Assembly (NCBI RefSeq): GCF_023156585.1
Contig: NZ_JALNMI010000006.1
Span: forward strand, 1 to 64,000
Origin: Subsaxibacter sp. CAU 1640
GTDB taxonomy: Bacteria; Bacteroidota; Bacteroidia; Flavobacteriales; Flavobacteriaceae
DNA: 64,000 nucleotides
Direction of reading: 5' to 3'
Shown: positions 53,476-62,791 of the stretch, piece after piece
How the letters are laid out: the number at the start of each line of letters is the position of its first letter
Position numbering within the stretch: the stretch's first letter is position 1
Translations under genes and position numbers: made by a program
Notes under the pieces: generated by a model
What the model was told of the DNA's origin: nothing
The model's database searches: none
Seen by the model: only the letters and a program-made list of their open reading frames with translations

Positions 53476-55140
53476 ATGAAATATTTTTTATCGGTACTGA
53501 TCATGTGCTTTTTTGCCCTTTCTTGTCAATCTCAAAAGTCTGTTTCCACTGCGTCCACGGAGAAAATTTCACCTACCGATGAACGGCCAAAGTTGGTTGT
53601 TGGGATTGTTGTTGACCAGATGCGATTTGATTACTTGACGCGTTTTTACAGTAAGTATGGAGAAGGCGGTTTCAAAAGAATGATGAATGAAGGCTTCAAT
53701 TGTAGAAACAATCATTTCAACTATGTTCCAACGTACACTGGGCCAGGACATGCTTCAGTTTTCACTGGAACAACACCAAAATATCATGGTATTATGGGTA
53801 ATGATTGGTATGATAAAGAATCGAAGTCAATGGTATATTGTGCGGGAGATTCAACTGTTCAATCAGTTGGTGTAGATTCTTATGAAGGTCAAATGTCACC
53901 GCACAGAATGAAAACCACTTCATTTGCAGATGAGAATCGCCTATTTTCACAAATGCAAGGCAAAACTATAGGTATTTCTATTAAAGATAGAGGAGCAGTT
54001 TTACCAGCAGGTCACACGGCTAATGCAGCTTATTGGTTTTATGGAAAGGATAAAGGATATTTTATAAGTAGTACATTTTATATGAATTCACTGCCGAAAT
54101 GGGTCGATGATTTTAATAATTCTGGTAAGGCAGAATCATATTTAAAACCTTGGAATACCTTGTATGATATTGAAACCTATAAAGAAAGTGGCATTGATTT
54201 GAATAATTTTGAAGGCGGATTTAGAGGGAAAGAAACAGCGGCTTTTCCTTACGATTTGAAATCCTTGAAAAGTCAAAATGGAGAATATGATATTTTAAAA
54301 AGTACTCCCTACGGAAATAGTATAGTAGCAGATTTTGCTATTGCAGCACTTGAGGGTGAACAATTAGGTCAAGATAAAATTACAGATGTGTTAACTGTCA
54401 GTTTTTCAAGTACAGATTACGTTGGTCATAATTTTGGAGTCAACTCAAAAGAAATTGAAGATACATACATCCGACTGGATAAAGATTTAGAGCGTTTTTT
54501 TAATACTTTGGATTCAAAAGTTGGAAAAGGAAATTACACTGTTTTTTTAACAGCCGACCATGCCGCTGTTGAGGTGCCTTCTTATTTAAAAAGTTTAAAA
54601 ATTCCAGCGGGATATATTGACTCACGAGATCTAAAAAGTAGATTAACCGAGTTTCTTAATTCTGCTTTTGGTTCTGAAGAAATCATTGAAAACATTAGTA
54701 ATAATCAAGTGTTTTTAGATCATGCCAAACTAAAGGTTTTAGGATTGAATTTGGAAGAAGTGCAAACATCTATCGTAAGTGAAATGATCAATTATCCAAA
54801 CATTGATAAGGTTTACACTGCTACAACTATGAGCACGGCAGAATTCAATGCAGGGGTTGAAGCCTTGTTGCAAAAAGGTTTTAACCAAAAAAAATCGGGT
54901 GACATTTTGTATGTTTACGACCCTTCATTCATTTCTTATGGACCAAAAGGCTCAACCCATGGTTCAGGATTAAATTATGATACACATGTGCCATTGTTGT
55001 TTTTTGGTAAAGGAATCAAGCATGGAGAGACTTATAAAAGAACAGAAATCACTGATATCGCCCCCACCATGTCAGCACTTTTAGGCTTTAGTTTTCCAAA
55101 TGGTGCCATTGGTCAACCATTGGAATTTGTCTTTGATTAG
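53476..55140 (+). CDS. pafA: PafA-type alkaline phosphatase
   Basis: A secreted lipoprotein (lipid Cys17) of 554 residues. The alkaline phosphatase superfamily motifs are visible: VVGIVVDQMRFDYLTRF (metal Asp), YTGPGHASVFTGT (nucleophile Thr, about 88), SIKDRGAVLPAGH (the Lys/Arg pair of PafA) and LTADHAAVE (metal His). PafA releases phosphate from phosphomonoesters and does not need phosphate starvation in some Bacteroidota. The nuclease gene follows 1 nt after its stop. Confidence 0.93.
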   Translation: MKYFLSVLIMCFFALSCQSQKSVSTASTEKISPTDERPKLVVGIVVDQMRFDYLTRFYSKYGEGGFKRMMNEGFNCRNNHFNYVPTYTGPGHASVFTGTTPKYHGIMGNDWYDKESKSMVYCAGDSTVQSVGVDSYEGQMSPHRMKTTSFADENRLFSQMQGKTIGISIKDRGAVLPAGHTANAAYWFYGKDKGYFISSTFYMNSLPKWVDDFNNSGKAESYLKPWNTLYDIETYKESGIDLNNFEGGFRGKETAAFPYDLKSLKSQNGEYDILKSTPYGNSIVADFAIAALEGEQLGQDKITDVLTVSFSSTDYVGHNFGVNSKEIEDTYIRLDKDLERFFNTLDSKVGKGNYTVFLTADHAAVEVPSYLKSLKIPAGYIDSRDLKSRLTEFLNSAFGSEEIIENISNNQVFLDHAKLKVLGLNLEEVQTSIVSEMINYPNIDKVYTATTMSTAEFNAGVEALLQKGFNQKKSGDILYVYDPSFISYGPKGSTHGSGLNYDTHVPLLFFGKGIKHGETYKRTEITDIAPTMSALLGFSFPNGAIGQPLEFVFD

Positions 55141-55141
55141 T

Positions 55142-55951
55142 TTGAAAAAAAGAAGATTTTACATCATTGTTGCTCTTGTCCTAGTGTTGGGAGTGTATGG
55201 CTATGAACATTTTCTAAAGGAGAAAGAGGTTTCTAGCATCATTGAAAATGGGAAAGAGGTAAAGACAGATACTAATGAATTCTTCTTGCCTAGCAGCACT
55301 ACTGGGCAGGTGATTCATCATCAAGGTTATTCGCTCTCATATAGTGAGCCACACGAACAGGCAGAATGGGTGGCTTATGAACTTAAAAAATCGCACCTAT
55401 CAAATTCCAACTTTAAACGACCTTATTTTGAAATAGATAAAGCTGTGAAAACTGGCGCAGCCCATTGGCGTAATTATAAAAATTCTGGATATGATCGTGG
55501 GCATTTATGTCCGGCTGGAGATCGAAATTATAGCCAACAAGCGCACGACGAAACATTCTTAACAAGCAATATCAGTCCTCAAGAGCACGAGTTCAATTCA
55601 GGTATTTGGAATACGTTGGAGCAAAAAACGAGGTATTGGGCCAGTAAATATGATGGTGTTTTTGTAGTGACAGGAGGTGTTTTGGAGGATGGCCTGAAAA
55701 CTATTGGAGATGAGGAAGTAGCTGTTCCCAATCAATTTTACAAAATAATATTGGACGCCAACAATGGAAATATTAAGATGATCGCTTTTTTGATGTCTCA
55801 TAAAAACTCCAATGATCCGCTTTATAAATTCGTGGTTTCTGTTGATTCTATTGAGAAACTCACAGGAATCGATTTTTTTCCTGAATTAGAGGATTCTATT
55901 GAAAACAAATTGGAAGCTTTGGCCAGTTATAAAGATTGGAATTTCAATTGA
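55142..55951 (+). CDS. DNA/RNA non-specific endonuclease (NUC1 family)
   Basis: An exported nuclease, about 269 residues from TTG 55142. An N-terminal hydrophobic segment (FYIIVALVLVLGVYGY) serves as signal or anchor. The NUC1 core includes GYDRGHLCPAGDR (catalytic His in DRGH) and NISPQEHEFNSGIWNTLE (metal Asn). Other possible starts are in-frame ATG 55100 and TTG 55133, but these overlap pafA; TTG 55142 is preferred because it starts directly before the basic residues of the signal. The immediate link to pafA suggests joint nucleic-acid phosphorus use. Confidence 0.88.
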   Translation: MKKRRFYIIVALVLVLGVYGYEHFLKEKEVSSIIENGKEVKTDTNEFFLPSSTTGQVIHHQGYSLSYSEPHEQAEWVAYELKKSHLSNSNFKRPYFEIDKAVKTGAAHWRNYKNSGYDRGHLCPAGDRNYSQQAHDETFLTSNISPQEHEFNSGIWNTLEQKTRYWASKYDGVFVVTGGVLEDGLKTIGDEEVAVPNQFYKIILDANNGNIKMIAFLMSHKNSNDPLYKFVVSVDSIEKLTGIDFFPELEDSIENKLEALASYKDWNFN

Positions 55952-55983
55952 ACAAATGTCTATAAAAGAGTTATTGGTTGATT

Positions 55984-56832
55984 TTAAAAGAACTTCTTAA
56001 AAATTCCTTTCCAGCGTAAGTTTCTAATGAATTGCCCTTCCTTTTCGGATACCAAAAATTCTGTTTTTGCTTTTTTCGCACGAAAAAATCCGTTTATATA
56101 ATCCTTAAATAAAGCATAACTATTCTTTTTGTAAGCCAATTTCAAAGCTGAAATCAAGGTAATCATAAAACCATAACGCATTTTGTACATAGCTTCTCCT
56201 TGAAGATATTTTGAAGCTTTGTTGTAACTGATTCCTGTAGGTTTTAGGTGCTTTATATGTAGTGAGTCATCCGTTAAAATTTCCCAACCGTGATATTTCG
56301 CCAATAACTCATCAACAGTGTCCCATCCCATTGAAGGTTTTAATTTTCCAATGTCAAGAAAGCACTGTTTTCTGTAGGCTTTTAAAGCGCCTCTTATATG
56401 GTCTTTTCGAGTCAAATTCTCCAAAACCCATTCATCATTTTTTTTGATGTAACAGAATCCGCTTGCCATTCCCAGTTTGTTGTTGTTTTGAAAATGATCT
56501 GATAATACTTCCAAATAGTTTGCAGGAAAGATTAAATCAGCATCAAACTTACAAATCACATCGTATTCCGTATCAAGCGTTTCAAAGCCCTTATAAAATG
56601 CATTGATGATTTTTGAGCCAGGCAAATGTTTATTCGATGAGGTTTTGTTCACCACCGATATCCAAGGATATTTTTCAGCAAATTTGTTGGCTATTGTATA
56701 GGTATTGTCAGATGAATTATCATTCACCATCACCACTTTTTTTGGCACGAGAGTCTGTCTCACCAACGATTCCAAAGTTAAACCTATGGAATCTTCTTCA
56801 TTATGCGCTGGGATGACGATGTAGAAATTCAT
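55984..56832 (-). CDS. glycosyltransferase family 2 protein
   Basis: 282 residues with the GT2 fold: VIPAHNEEDSIGLTLESL at the start, VMVNDNSSDNT, and CKFDADLIFPANYLEVL carrying the metal-binding DAD. GTD/acceptor-side residues SMGWDTVDELLAKYHGWE follow. There is no obvious C-terminal membrane helix, so it is cytosolic or peripherally attached. It precedes a methyltransferase and a KAS III gene on the same strand; the three probably modify the same lipid-linked or surface molecule. Confidence 0.9.
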   Translation of the reverse strand: MNFYIVIPAHNEEDSIGLTLESLVRQTLVPKKVVMVNDNSSDNTYTIANKFAEKYPWISVVNKTSSNKHLPGSKIINAFYKGFETLDTEYDVICKFDADLIFPANYLEVLSDHFQNNNKLGMASGFCYIKKNDEWVLENLTRKDHIRGALKAYRKQCFLDIGKLKPSMGWDTVDELLAKYHGWEILTDDSLHIKHLKPTGISYNKASKYLQGEAMYKMRYGFMITLISALKLAYKKNSYALFKDYINGFFRAKKAKTEFLVSEKEGQFIRNLRWKGIFKKFF

Positions 56833-56900
56833 TCAACAAATTTCAATATTAAAAACCCAAATCCCAATTATTAGAGGTTACTTTTTTTGGAATTTGGAAT

Positions 56901-57437
56901 TTAGAATTTGGAACTTTGCGTTCTTTCTGCATAAACAATATAATATCTTGGGGTAAATAGCCGCAATAACGGTCTTATACCAAGCTTCTTTGTTGGGTTC
57001 GTCCATTTATCTCTTGCAACTATTTTCCAGCCGGCTTTTTCCAGTAGCCAGTCAAATTGCCAATCCTCAAATTCGTGATAGTGTCGGTCCCAAGCATCCG
57101 TTTTACTTCTGTAGGCATTAGAAAACCACAAGCGCATAGGAACACTCGCTACTAACTTATTGGCTTTTATTGATTTTAAAACCGTAAGAGGCGATAACAG
57201 ATGTTCAAAAATTTCAAATGCAGTGACAACTTCCGCAGATGAATTTTCAATAGTTGATGTATCAAAATCCAAATCTTCACCCTTTGTGTTTTCAACCAAA
57301 TATCCTTCATTCTTCATAAAATCTGTAAAAGGATTTTCCACTCCTAAATCTAAAACTGAAGAATTAGTTGAAATATGTGATTTTAGAAATTGAAGGTTTT
57401 TTTTATACCTTTTATTTGGGAAAGTGTGCTCGTACAT
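56901..57437 (-). CDS. class I SAM-dependent methyltransferase-like protein
   Basis: 178 residues from ATG 57437 (MYEHTFPNKRYKK). The SAM-binding motif I is altered: SSVLDLGVENPFTDFM in place of the usual VLDxGCGxG. Later segments (EVVTAFEIFEHLLSPLTVLKSIKANKLVASVP) fit post-I/II motifs of class I methyltransferases. Substrate unknown. An upstream in-frame extension to 57506 would overlap the KAS gene, so the ATG 57437 is chosen; it lies 1 nt beyond the KAS stop. Confidence 0.8.
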   Translation of the reverse strand: MYEHTFPNKRYKKNLQFLKSHISTNSSVLDLGVENPFTDFMKNEGYLVENTKGEDLDFDTSTIENSSAEVVTAFEIFEHLLSPLTVLKSIKANKLVASVPMRLWFSNAYRSKTDAWDRHYHEFEDWQFDWLLEKAGWKIVARDKWTNPTKKLGIRPLLRLFTPRYYIVYAERTQSSKF

Positions 57438-57438
57438 G

Positions 57439-58497
57439 TTAGTATTTGTAAACGATAGCATTGATATGCATTCCAGCACCAACACTTGCAAACATAATGA
57501 TGTCACCTTTATTCAATTCTTGCCCTTGTATCTCGTTGTTGCGAACCATATCATATAATGTTGGAATCGTGGCAACAGAACTATTACCCAATTCCTGAAT
57601 ACTCATAGGCATAATGCCATCAGGGATTTCAGCATTATAAAGCTTGTAGAAACGCTTCAAGATGGCTTCGTCCATTTTTTCATTTGCTTGATGGATGAAT
57701 ATCTTTTTGACCTCCTCAATACCTACGCCTGACTTATCCAGGCAAGCTTTCATAGCCAATGGCACATTGCTCAATGCGAATTCGTAAATTTTACGGCCAT
57801 CCATTTTGATGTATCGCGTATCGGGGCATAAATCTTTATTGTTTGAATTGCCAAAAAACAGAAAATAAGCTTCATCATACGTAAAACTTGCTGTTTCGTG
57901 AGCCAAAATGCCACCTTCATCATCAGTTGCCTCCACGATGGTGGCACCAGCTCCATCACTATAAATCATAGAGTCTCTGTCGTGTTTATCGACCACTCTC
58001 GACAATGTTTCAGCACCAATAACTAAACACTTTTTAGCAATACCAGCTTTAATGAATGCATTGGCTTGTATAACACCTTCAACCCACCCAGGACATCCAA
58101 ATAAAATGTCGTATGCCACACATTTTGGGTTTTTGATTCGTAAACTATGCTTTACTCGTGATGCAAGGCATGGCAAAATATCACTTTGAATGGTATTGTG
58201 TTTGACATCGCCAAAATTGTGAGATACAATTATATAATCCAATTCTTCAGGATCGATTTTAGCGTTGGCAATTGCTTTTTCGGCTGCAAAAAATCCCAAA
58301 TCGGAAGCTGTCAAATGATCAAATGCATAACGTCTTTCATCAATCCCAGTAATCGCCTTGAACTTTTCAATAATTACTTCATTTGGATGGGTTAAGGTGG
58401 ACCCATCAGTATTTAAAAATTGATGTTTGTAAAAGTTCTCGTTTTTTTCGATGCTACTTGGTATATAGCTTCCTGTTCCTGTGATTTTGATGGACAT
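57439..58497 (-). CDS. 3-oxoacyl-ACP synthase III family protein
   Basis: 352 residues of the thiolase-fold KAS III group. The catalytic triad is present: Cys135 in DILFGCPGWVEG, His in FIHQANEKMDEA, Asn in ELGNSSVATIP. It is about 25-30 residues longer than housekeeping FabH and has a different region between residues 20 and 40, so it is probably a specialised starter-unit or condensing enzyme rather than FabH itself. It is the first gene of the KAS/methyltransferase/GT2 set. Confidence 0.85.
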   Translation of the reverse strand: MSIKITGTGSYIPSSIEKNENFYKHQFLNTDGSTLTHPNEVIIEKFKAITGIDERRYAFDHLTASDLGFFAAEKAIANAKIDPEELDYIIVSHNFGDVKHNTIQSDILPCLASRVKHSLRIKNPKCVAYDILFGCPGWVEGVIQANAFIKAGIAKKCLVIGAETLSRVVDKHDRDSMIYSDGAGATIVEATDDEGGILAHETASFTYDEAYFLFFGNSNNKDLCPDTRYIKMDGRKIYEFALSNVPLAMKACLDKSGVGIEEVKKIFIHQANEKMDEAILKRFYKLYNAEIPDGIMPMSIQELGNSSVATIPTLYDMVRNNEIQGQELNKGDIIMFASVGAGMHINAIVYKY

Positions 58498-58628
58498 ATT
58501 TAGGGATGATTACAGTTCAATTGACTAATGTACTTATTATTAATATTTGTTGTTTTGATTTTGGTTATTTTTTCAAGAATATTATTGAATTTTTAATGAA
58601 AAGCTATTAATCTTATCAAATTTAAATG

Positions 58629-58670
58629 AAAAAAGCCCTTTTTCAAATTTATTAAAAAAGAGCTTTCTTG
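58629..58670 (-). terminator. terminator after gcvP
   Basis: On the minus strand AAGAAAGCTCTTTTTT pairs with AAAAAGGGCTTTTTT (13 of 15 pairs) around a loop of about 10 nt and is followed by T. It lies 16-60 nt downstream of the gcvP stop. Confidence 0.75.
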
Positions 58671-58685
58671 AAAGTTTGGTTGCGT

Positions 58686-61535
58686 TTAAGCTTCCATATA
58701 TTCCTCAATAGGTGCGCAAGTACAGATTAGATTTCTGTCGCCATAAGCATCATCCACACGTCTTACCGATGGCCAGAATTTATTCTCTTGAATATAGTCC
58801 AAAGGATATGCCGCCGTTTGTCTTGAATATGGAAAATCCCAAGTATCAGCTGTCAACATAGCCAAAGTGTGCGGTGCGTTTTTGAGAACATTCTCGGCGT
58901 CATCTTTGGACGCCTTGTCAATTTCCTTTTTGATGGATAACATCGCATCACAAAAACGGTCCATTTCTTCCTTACTTTCGCTTTCCGTAGGTTCAATCAT
59001 CAAGGTTCCAGCTACCGGGAATGATACTGTAGGAGCGTGGAATCCGTAGTCCATCAATCGTTTTGCAATATCTGTTACTTCAATGCCATTTTCTTTGAAT
59101 GGTCTGCAATCCACAATCATTTCGTGTGCTGCACGACCTCTTTCACCAGAATAAAGAGTATCAAACTGACCTTGAAGGCGCTGCTTGATGTAATTTGCAT
59201 TTAAAATAGCAGTTTTAGTAGCTTGTGTCAAACCTTCAGCTCCAAGCATTTTGATGTATCCATAAGAAATCAAGCACACCAGAGAAGAACCGAATGGCGC
59301 CGCAGATATAGCAGTAATGGCTTTGTCACCTCCTATTTTGATGATTGGATTTCCAGGCAAGAAAGGTACCAATTGTTTTGCTACGCAAATTGGTCCAACA
59401 CCTGGTCCGCCACCTCCGTGAGGAATGGCAAATGTTTTATGTAAGTTTAAATGGCACACATCAGCACCAATGTTTCCTGGATTTGTCAACCCAACTTGAG
59501 CATTCATATTGGCGCCATCCATATACACCTGTCCGCCATTATCGTGAATGATTTTCGTGATTTCTCTAATGGCTGACTCGTACACACCGTGTGTAGATGG
59601 ATAAGTAACCATCAAACAGGATAGGTTGTCTTTGTGAAGTAATGCTTTTTCGCGTAAATCATCGATGTCAATATTACCTTCATCAGTTGATTTTGTAACG
59701 ATTACTTTCATTCCTGCCATCACAGCACTGGCAGGATTGGTGCCGTGCGCTGAAGACGGAATTAAGCAAATGTCTCTATGATGATCGCCTCGTGATTCGT
59801 GATAGGCTTTGATGACCATCAAGCCAGCATATTCACCTTGTGCACCAGAATTTGGTTGCAATGAAGTAGCGGCAAAACCAGTAATTTCGGTTAAATAATC
59901 TTCCAGTTTTTTCAACATAATTTGATAACCTTCAGCTTGCTCAACTGGACAAAATGGATGCATTGTGCCCCAATTTGGCCAACTCAAAGGCAACATCTCC
60001 GCGGCTGCGTTCAGTTTCATAGTGCAAGAACCTAATGAAATCATCGAATGATTCAAGGATAAATCTTTGCGCTCAAGCATCTTGATGTAACGCATCAATT
60101 CAGTTTCAGAATGATGTTTATTGAAGACATCCAAAGTCAAGAAGTCAGACTGACGTTGGAGAGGTTCTGATATGTTATTGACGTCTTTAATCGAAGTGAT
60201 TTTGACTGTCTCTTTTTCTCTGTTTTTGGCAAAAATCGAAACAATTTCATTGGCATCCTTGAGAGATGTTGTTTGGTTGAATGAAATGGTAACGGTATCC
60301 GCATTAGGATAATAGAAATTGACTTCGTGTTGTTCAGCTATCTTTTTGATATTTTCAGCATTAGCCTCCACCTTGATAGTGTCAAAATAAGAGCTGTTTT
60401 TCTGTTTGTAACCAAGTTCTGTTAAGGCCTTGGCGACGCTGGAAGCAGTATTGTGAACTTTATCAGCAATAAATTGAAGGCCTTTCGGTCCGTGGTAAAC
60501 AGCATACATACCAGCCATCACAGCCAAAAGAACCTGTGCCGTACAAATATTTGAAGTCGCTTTATCACGTTTGATATGCTGCTCTCTAGTTTGCAAAGCC
60601 ATACGCAATGCTCTGTTGCCGTTCATATCCTTTGTAACACCGATGATACGTCCAGGAATATCTCTTTTGTAAGCTTCTTTAGTCGCAAAAAACGCTGCGT
60701 GTGGACCTCCGTAACCCATTGGTACTCCAAAACGCTGGGTGGTTCCGACAACGACATCTGCACCAAATTTCCCAGGAGCCTCTAGTTTTACCAAGCTTAA
60801 AATATCGGCAGCAACTGCTACTTTAATTTGATTTTCATTGGCTTTCTCGATGAAAGATTTGATATCGCTAACCAATCCGTCTTTTCCTGGATATTGAAGA
60901 ATAGCACCAAAGAATTCCGAAGAAAAATTGAAGGATTCTTCAGGGCCAACTACCAATTCAACACCAATAGGCGTTGCTCTAGTTTGTAATAAGGATAAAG
61001 TTTGTGGCAAAATCGCTTCAGAAACGAAAAACTTATTGACGTTGTTTTTCTTTTGATCACGCTCACGCACGGCAAAAAGTAAACTCATTGCTTCCGCAGC
61101 AGCTGTACTTTCATCTAACAACGATGCATTCGCAATTTCCATTCCGGTCAAATCGGTCACCATAGTTTGGAAATTCAACAAAGCTTCCAAACGTCCTTGG
61201 GCAATCTCTGCTTGGTAAGGTGTGTAAGCTGTGTACCATCCTGGGTTTTCAAGAATGTTGCGTTGAATAACCGCTGGAACGATGGTAGGATGGTATCCCA
61301 AACCAATGTAAGATTTAAAAACCTTGTTCTTTTTTGATAATTCCAAAACGTGGTTGAGGTACTCATATTCGGTCATTGGCTCATCAAGATCCAACTCTTT
61401 TTTCAAGCGAATATCATCCGGAATGGTTTCATAAATGAGTTGGTCAAGAGAATCAACTCCAATAGTCTTCAACATTTGATTTTGGTCGTTTTCATCAGGA
61501 CCAATGTGGCGAAGTGCGAAAGCGTTTGTATTCAT
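58686..61535 (-). CDS. gcvP: glycine dehydrogenase (decarboxylating), P protein
   Basis: The PLP-dependent P protein of the glycine cleavage system, 949 residues, the single-chain form. N-terminal FALRHIGPDENDQ is the usual start; the PLP-lysine motif is NLHKTFAIPHGGGGPGVGP, near residue 700. It passes the aminomethyl group of glycine to the H protein lipoyl arm. gcvT and gcvH are not nearby, which is normal in this phylum. A 7-bp perfect hairpin lies in its leader; no glycine riboswitch is visible. Confidence 0.96.
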   Translation of the reverse strand: MNTNAFALRHIGPDENDQNQMLKTIGVDSLDQLIYETIPDDIRLKKELDLDEPMTEYEYLNHVLELSKKNKVFKSYIGLGYHPTIVPAVIQRNILENPGWYTAYTPYQAEIAQGRLEALLNFQTMVTDLTGMEIANASLLDESTAAAEAMSLLFAVRERDQKKNNVNKFFVSEAILPQTLSLLQTRATPIGVELVVGPEESFNFSSEFFGAILQYPGKDGLVSDIKSFIEKANENQIKVAVAADILSLVKLEAPGKFGADVVVGTTQRFGVPMGYGGPHAAFFATKEAYKRDIPGRIIGVTKDMNGNRALRMALQTREQHIKRDKATSNICTAQVLLAVMAGMYAVYHGPKGLQFIADKVHNTASSVAKALTELGYKQKNSSYFDTIKVEANAENIKKIAEQHEVNFYYPNADTVTISFNQTTSLKDANEIVSIFAKNREKETVKITSIKDVNNISEPLQRQSDFLTLDVFNKHHSETELMRYIKMLERKDLSLNHSMISLGSCTMKLNAAAEMLPLSWPNWGTMHPFCPVEQAEGYQIMLKKLEDYLTEITGFAATSLQPNSGAQGEYAGLMVIKAYHESRGDHHRDICLIPSSAHGTNPASAVMAGMKVIVTKSTDEGNIDIDDLREKALLHKDNLSCLMVTYPSTHGVYESAIREITKIIHDNGGQVYMDGANMNAQVGLTNPGNIGADVCHLNLHKTFAIPHGGGGPGVGPICVAKQLVPFLPGNPIIKIGGDKAITAISAAPFGSSLVCLISYGYIKMLGAEGLTQATKTAILNANYIKQRLQGQFDTLYSGERGRAAHEMIVDCRPFKENGIEVTDIAKRLMDYGFHAPTVSFPVAGTLMIEPTESESKEEMDRFCDAMLSIKKEIDKASKDDAENVLKNAPHTLAMLTADTWDFPYSRQTAAYPLDYIQENKFWPSVRRVDDAYGDRNLICTCAPIEEYMEA

Positions 61536-61555
61536 TAATGCAAAGTTGTGTTAAA

Positions 61556-61573
61556 TTCCAGCGTGTGCTGGAA
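61556..61573. promoter_or_regulatory. perfect 7-bp hairpin in the gcvP leader
   Basis: TTCCAGC and GCTGGAA close on a GTGT loop 21-38 bp upstream of the gcvP start codon. It could be an operator or an mRNA structure; it has no T tract. Confidence 0.4.
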
Positions 61574-61684
61574 AGGCATTTTTTCAAGCGCAAAATTACG
61601 CAATTAAAGAGCATTTTTAGTTAAGTAAAACTAAAGTTTTTAACGATTAAACGGTCTTATTAACACAATGCGTATTTTTACTAA

Positions 61685-62515
61685 ATGAAGATTTTAAAGC
61701 AGATTTTTGATTTTTACATCAACAGTAGCATTCACGTAGCATTATCTGCATTTGCACTCTCTTATATCACTTTGATAAAGTTTGAGCAGCCATTTGATTT
61801 TTGGGTGTTGAGCTTCATCATTTTTGCAACCATTACGGGCTATAATTTTGTTAAGTACTTCGGTCTGGCGAAATTCCATCATCGCAGTTTGGCAAGTTGG
61901 CTCAAAATAATTCAGATATTTTCAATGTTGTGTTTCCTGTTGATGTGCTTTTGTGCTTGGCATTTGCAGTGGGAATCTTTGGCCTATATTGCCATCTTTG
62001 GTGTCATCACTTTTTTGTATGCCATCCCATTTTTTCCGAAGCGATTTTTTATGGACAAGCAAAAAAATCTTCGTAGTATTGGTGGTTTGAAAGTTTATGT
62101 GATCGGATTGGTTTGGTCTGGAGTTACGGTGTTGCTTCCTCTTTTGAATGGTAATTTTCAGTTTAATGATGATGTGTGGCTGACCGCATTTCAGCGTTTT
62201 ATTTTTGTGATAGTTTTAATGCTACCTTTTGAAATACGCGATTTGAAATATGACAGCCTAAAACTATCTACGATTCCTCAAACCATCGGTGTCAAAAAGA
62301 CAAAGACCATAGGTGTTTTGTTGACTATGGTATTCTTTTTCATTGAATTTTTTAAAGATGAATTAAATTCCAACGAAATTTTGATGTCTTTGATGATTAC
62401 GGTTTTATTGATGATGTTCGTGATATTTTCGAAGAAGGAGCGAAGTGATTACTATAGCTCTTTTTGGGTAGAAGGAGTGCCGATACTCTGGCTAGGATTG
62501 CATTTCATTTTTTAA
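61685..62515 (+). CDS. UbiA-like polytopic membrane protein
   Basis: 276 residues with about eight membrane spans, a size and spacing like UbiA prenyltransferases. A second Asp-rich-like motif is seen at EIRDLKYDSLKLSTIPQTIG, resembling DxxxD...TLPxxxG of UbiA. The first motif (NDxxDxxxD) is replaced by TGYNFVKYFG, so prenyl-transfer activity is doubtful. Function unknown. Its 3' end overlaps the convergent gene at 62492 by 24 bp. Confidence 0.65.
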   Translation: MKILKQIFDFYINSSIHVALSAFALSYITLIKFEQPFDFWVLSFIIFATITGYNFVKYFGLAKFHHRSLASWLKIIQIFSMLCFLLMCFCAWHLQWESLAYIAIFGVITFLYAIPFFPKRFFMDKQKNLRSIGGLKVYVIGLVWSGVTVLLPLLNGNFQFNDDVWLTAFQRFIFVIVLMLPFEIRDLKYDSLKLSTIPQTIGVKKTKTIGVLLTMVFFFIEFFKDELNSNEILMSLMITVLLMMFVIFSKKERSDYYSSFWVEGVPILWLGLHFIF

Positions 62516-62770
62516 ATGCTCATTGAAACGTTCAACAAGCACTTCACGCTCTGACTTGTGGAGGCATTCTACTCTTGAAGTTTTGATGGTAGTCGTAAGT
62601 TGATTATTTTTCTTAACATAACTCTTTGTCATATTACACCAAATAAGTCGCAGATTCAGTTTGAGCATTTCCCAAAATGATGCTTCGCCATATTGTTTTT
62701 TATCACAAATATGAAATGCCTCTTCGCAAGAAATAAACAAAAGACTTTTTCGTTTCGATATCTCTTCCAT
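62492..62770 (-). CDS. small Cys/His protein, possible anti-sigma-like partner
   Basis: 92 residues with no membrane span. The segment CEEAFHICDKKQYGEASFWEMLKLNLRLIWCNMTKSY recalls the zinc-binding HxxxCxxC anti-sigma pattern of small proteins that follow ECF genes in Flavobacteriaceae; here the last Cys is replaced by Thr (CNMT), so zinc binding is uncertain. It lies 21 bp after the ECF sigma gene in the same direction, which supports a functional link. It overlaps the UbiA-like gene tail-to-tail. Confidence 0.65.
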   Translation of the reverse strand: MEEISKRKSLLFISCEEAFHICDKKQYGEASFWEMLKLNLRLIWCNMTKSYVKKNNQLTTTIKTSRVECLHKSEREVLVERFNEHLKNEMQS

Positions 62771-62791
62771 TTTGAAAGAATTAATTGTTAG

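Noticed and set aside
61536-61684. Glycine riboswitch upstream of gcvP
   Set aside because: The 149-bp region has a hairpin but none of the conserved tandem aptamer features I know for glycine riboswitches.
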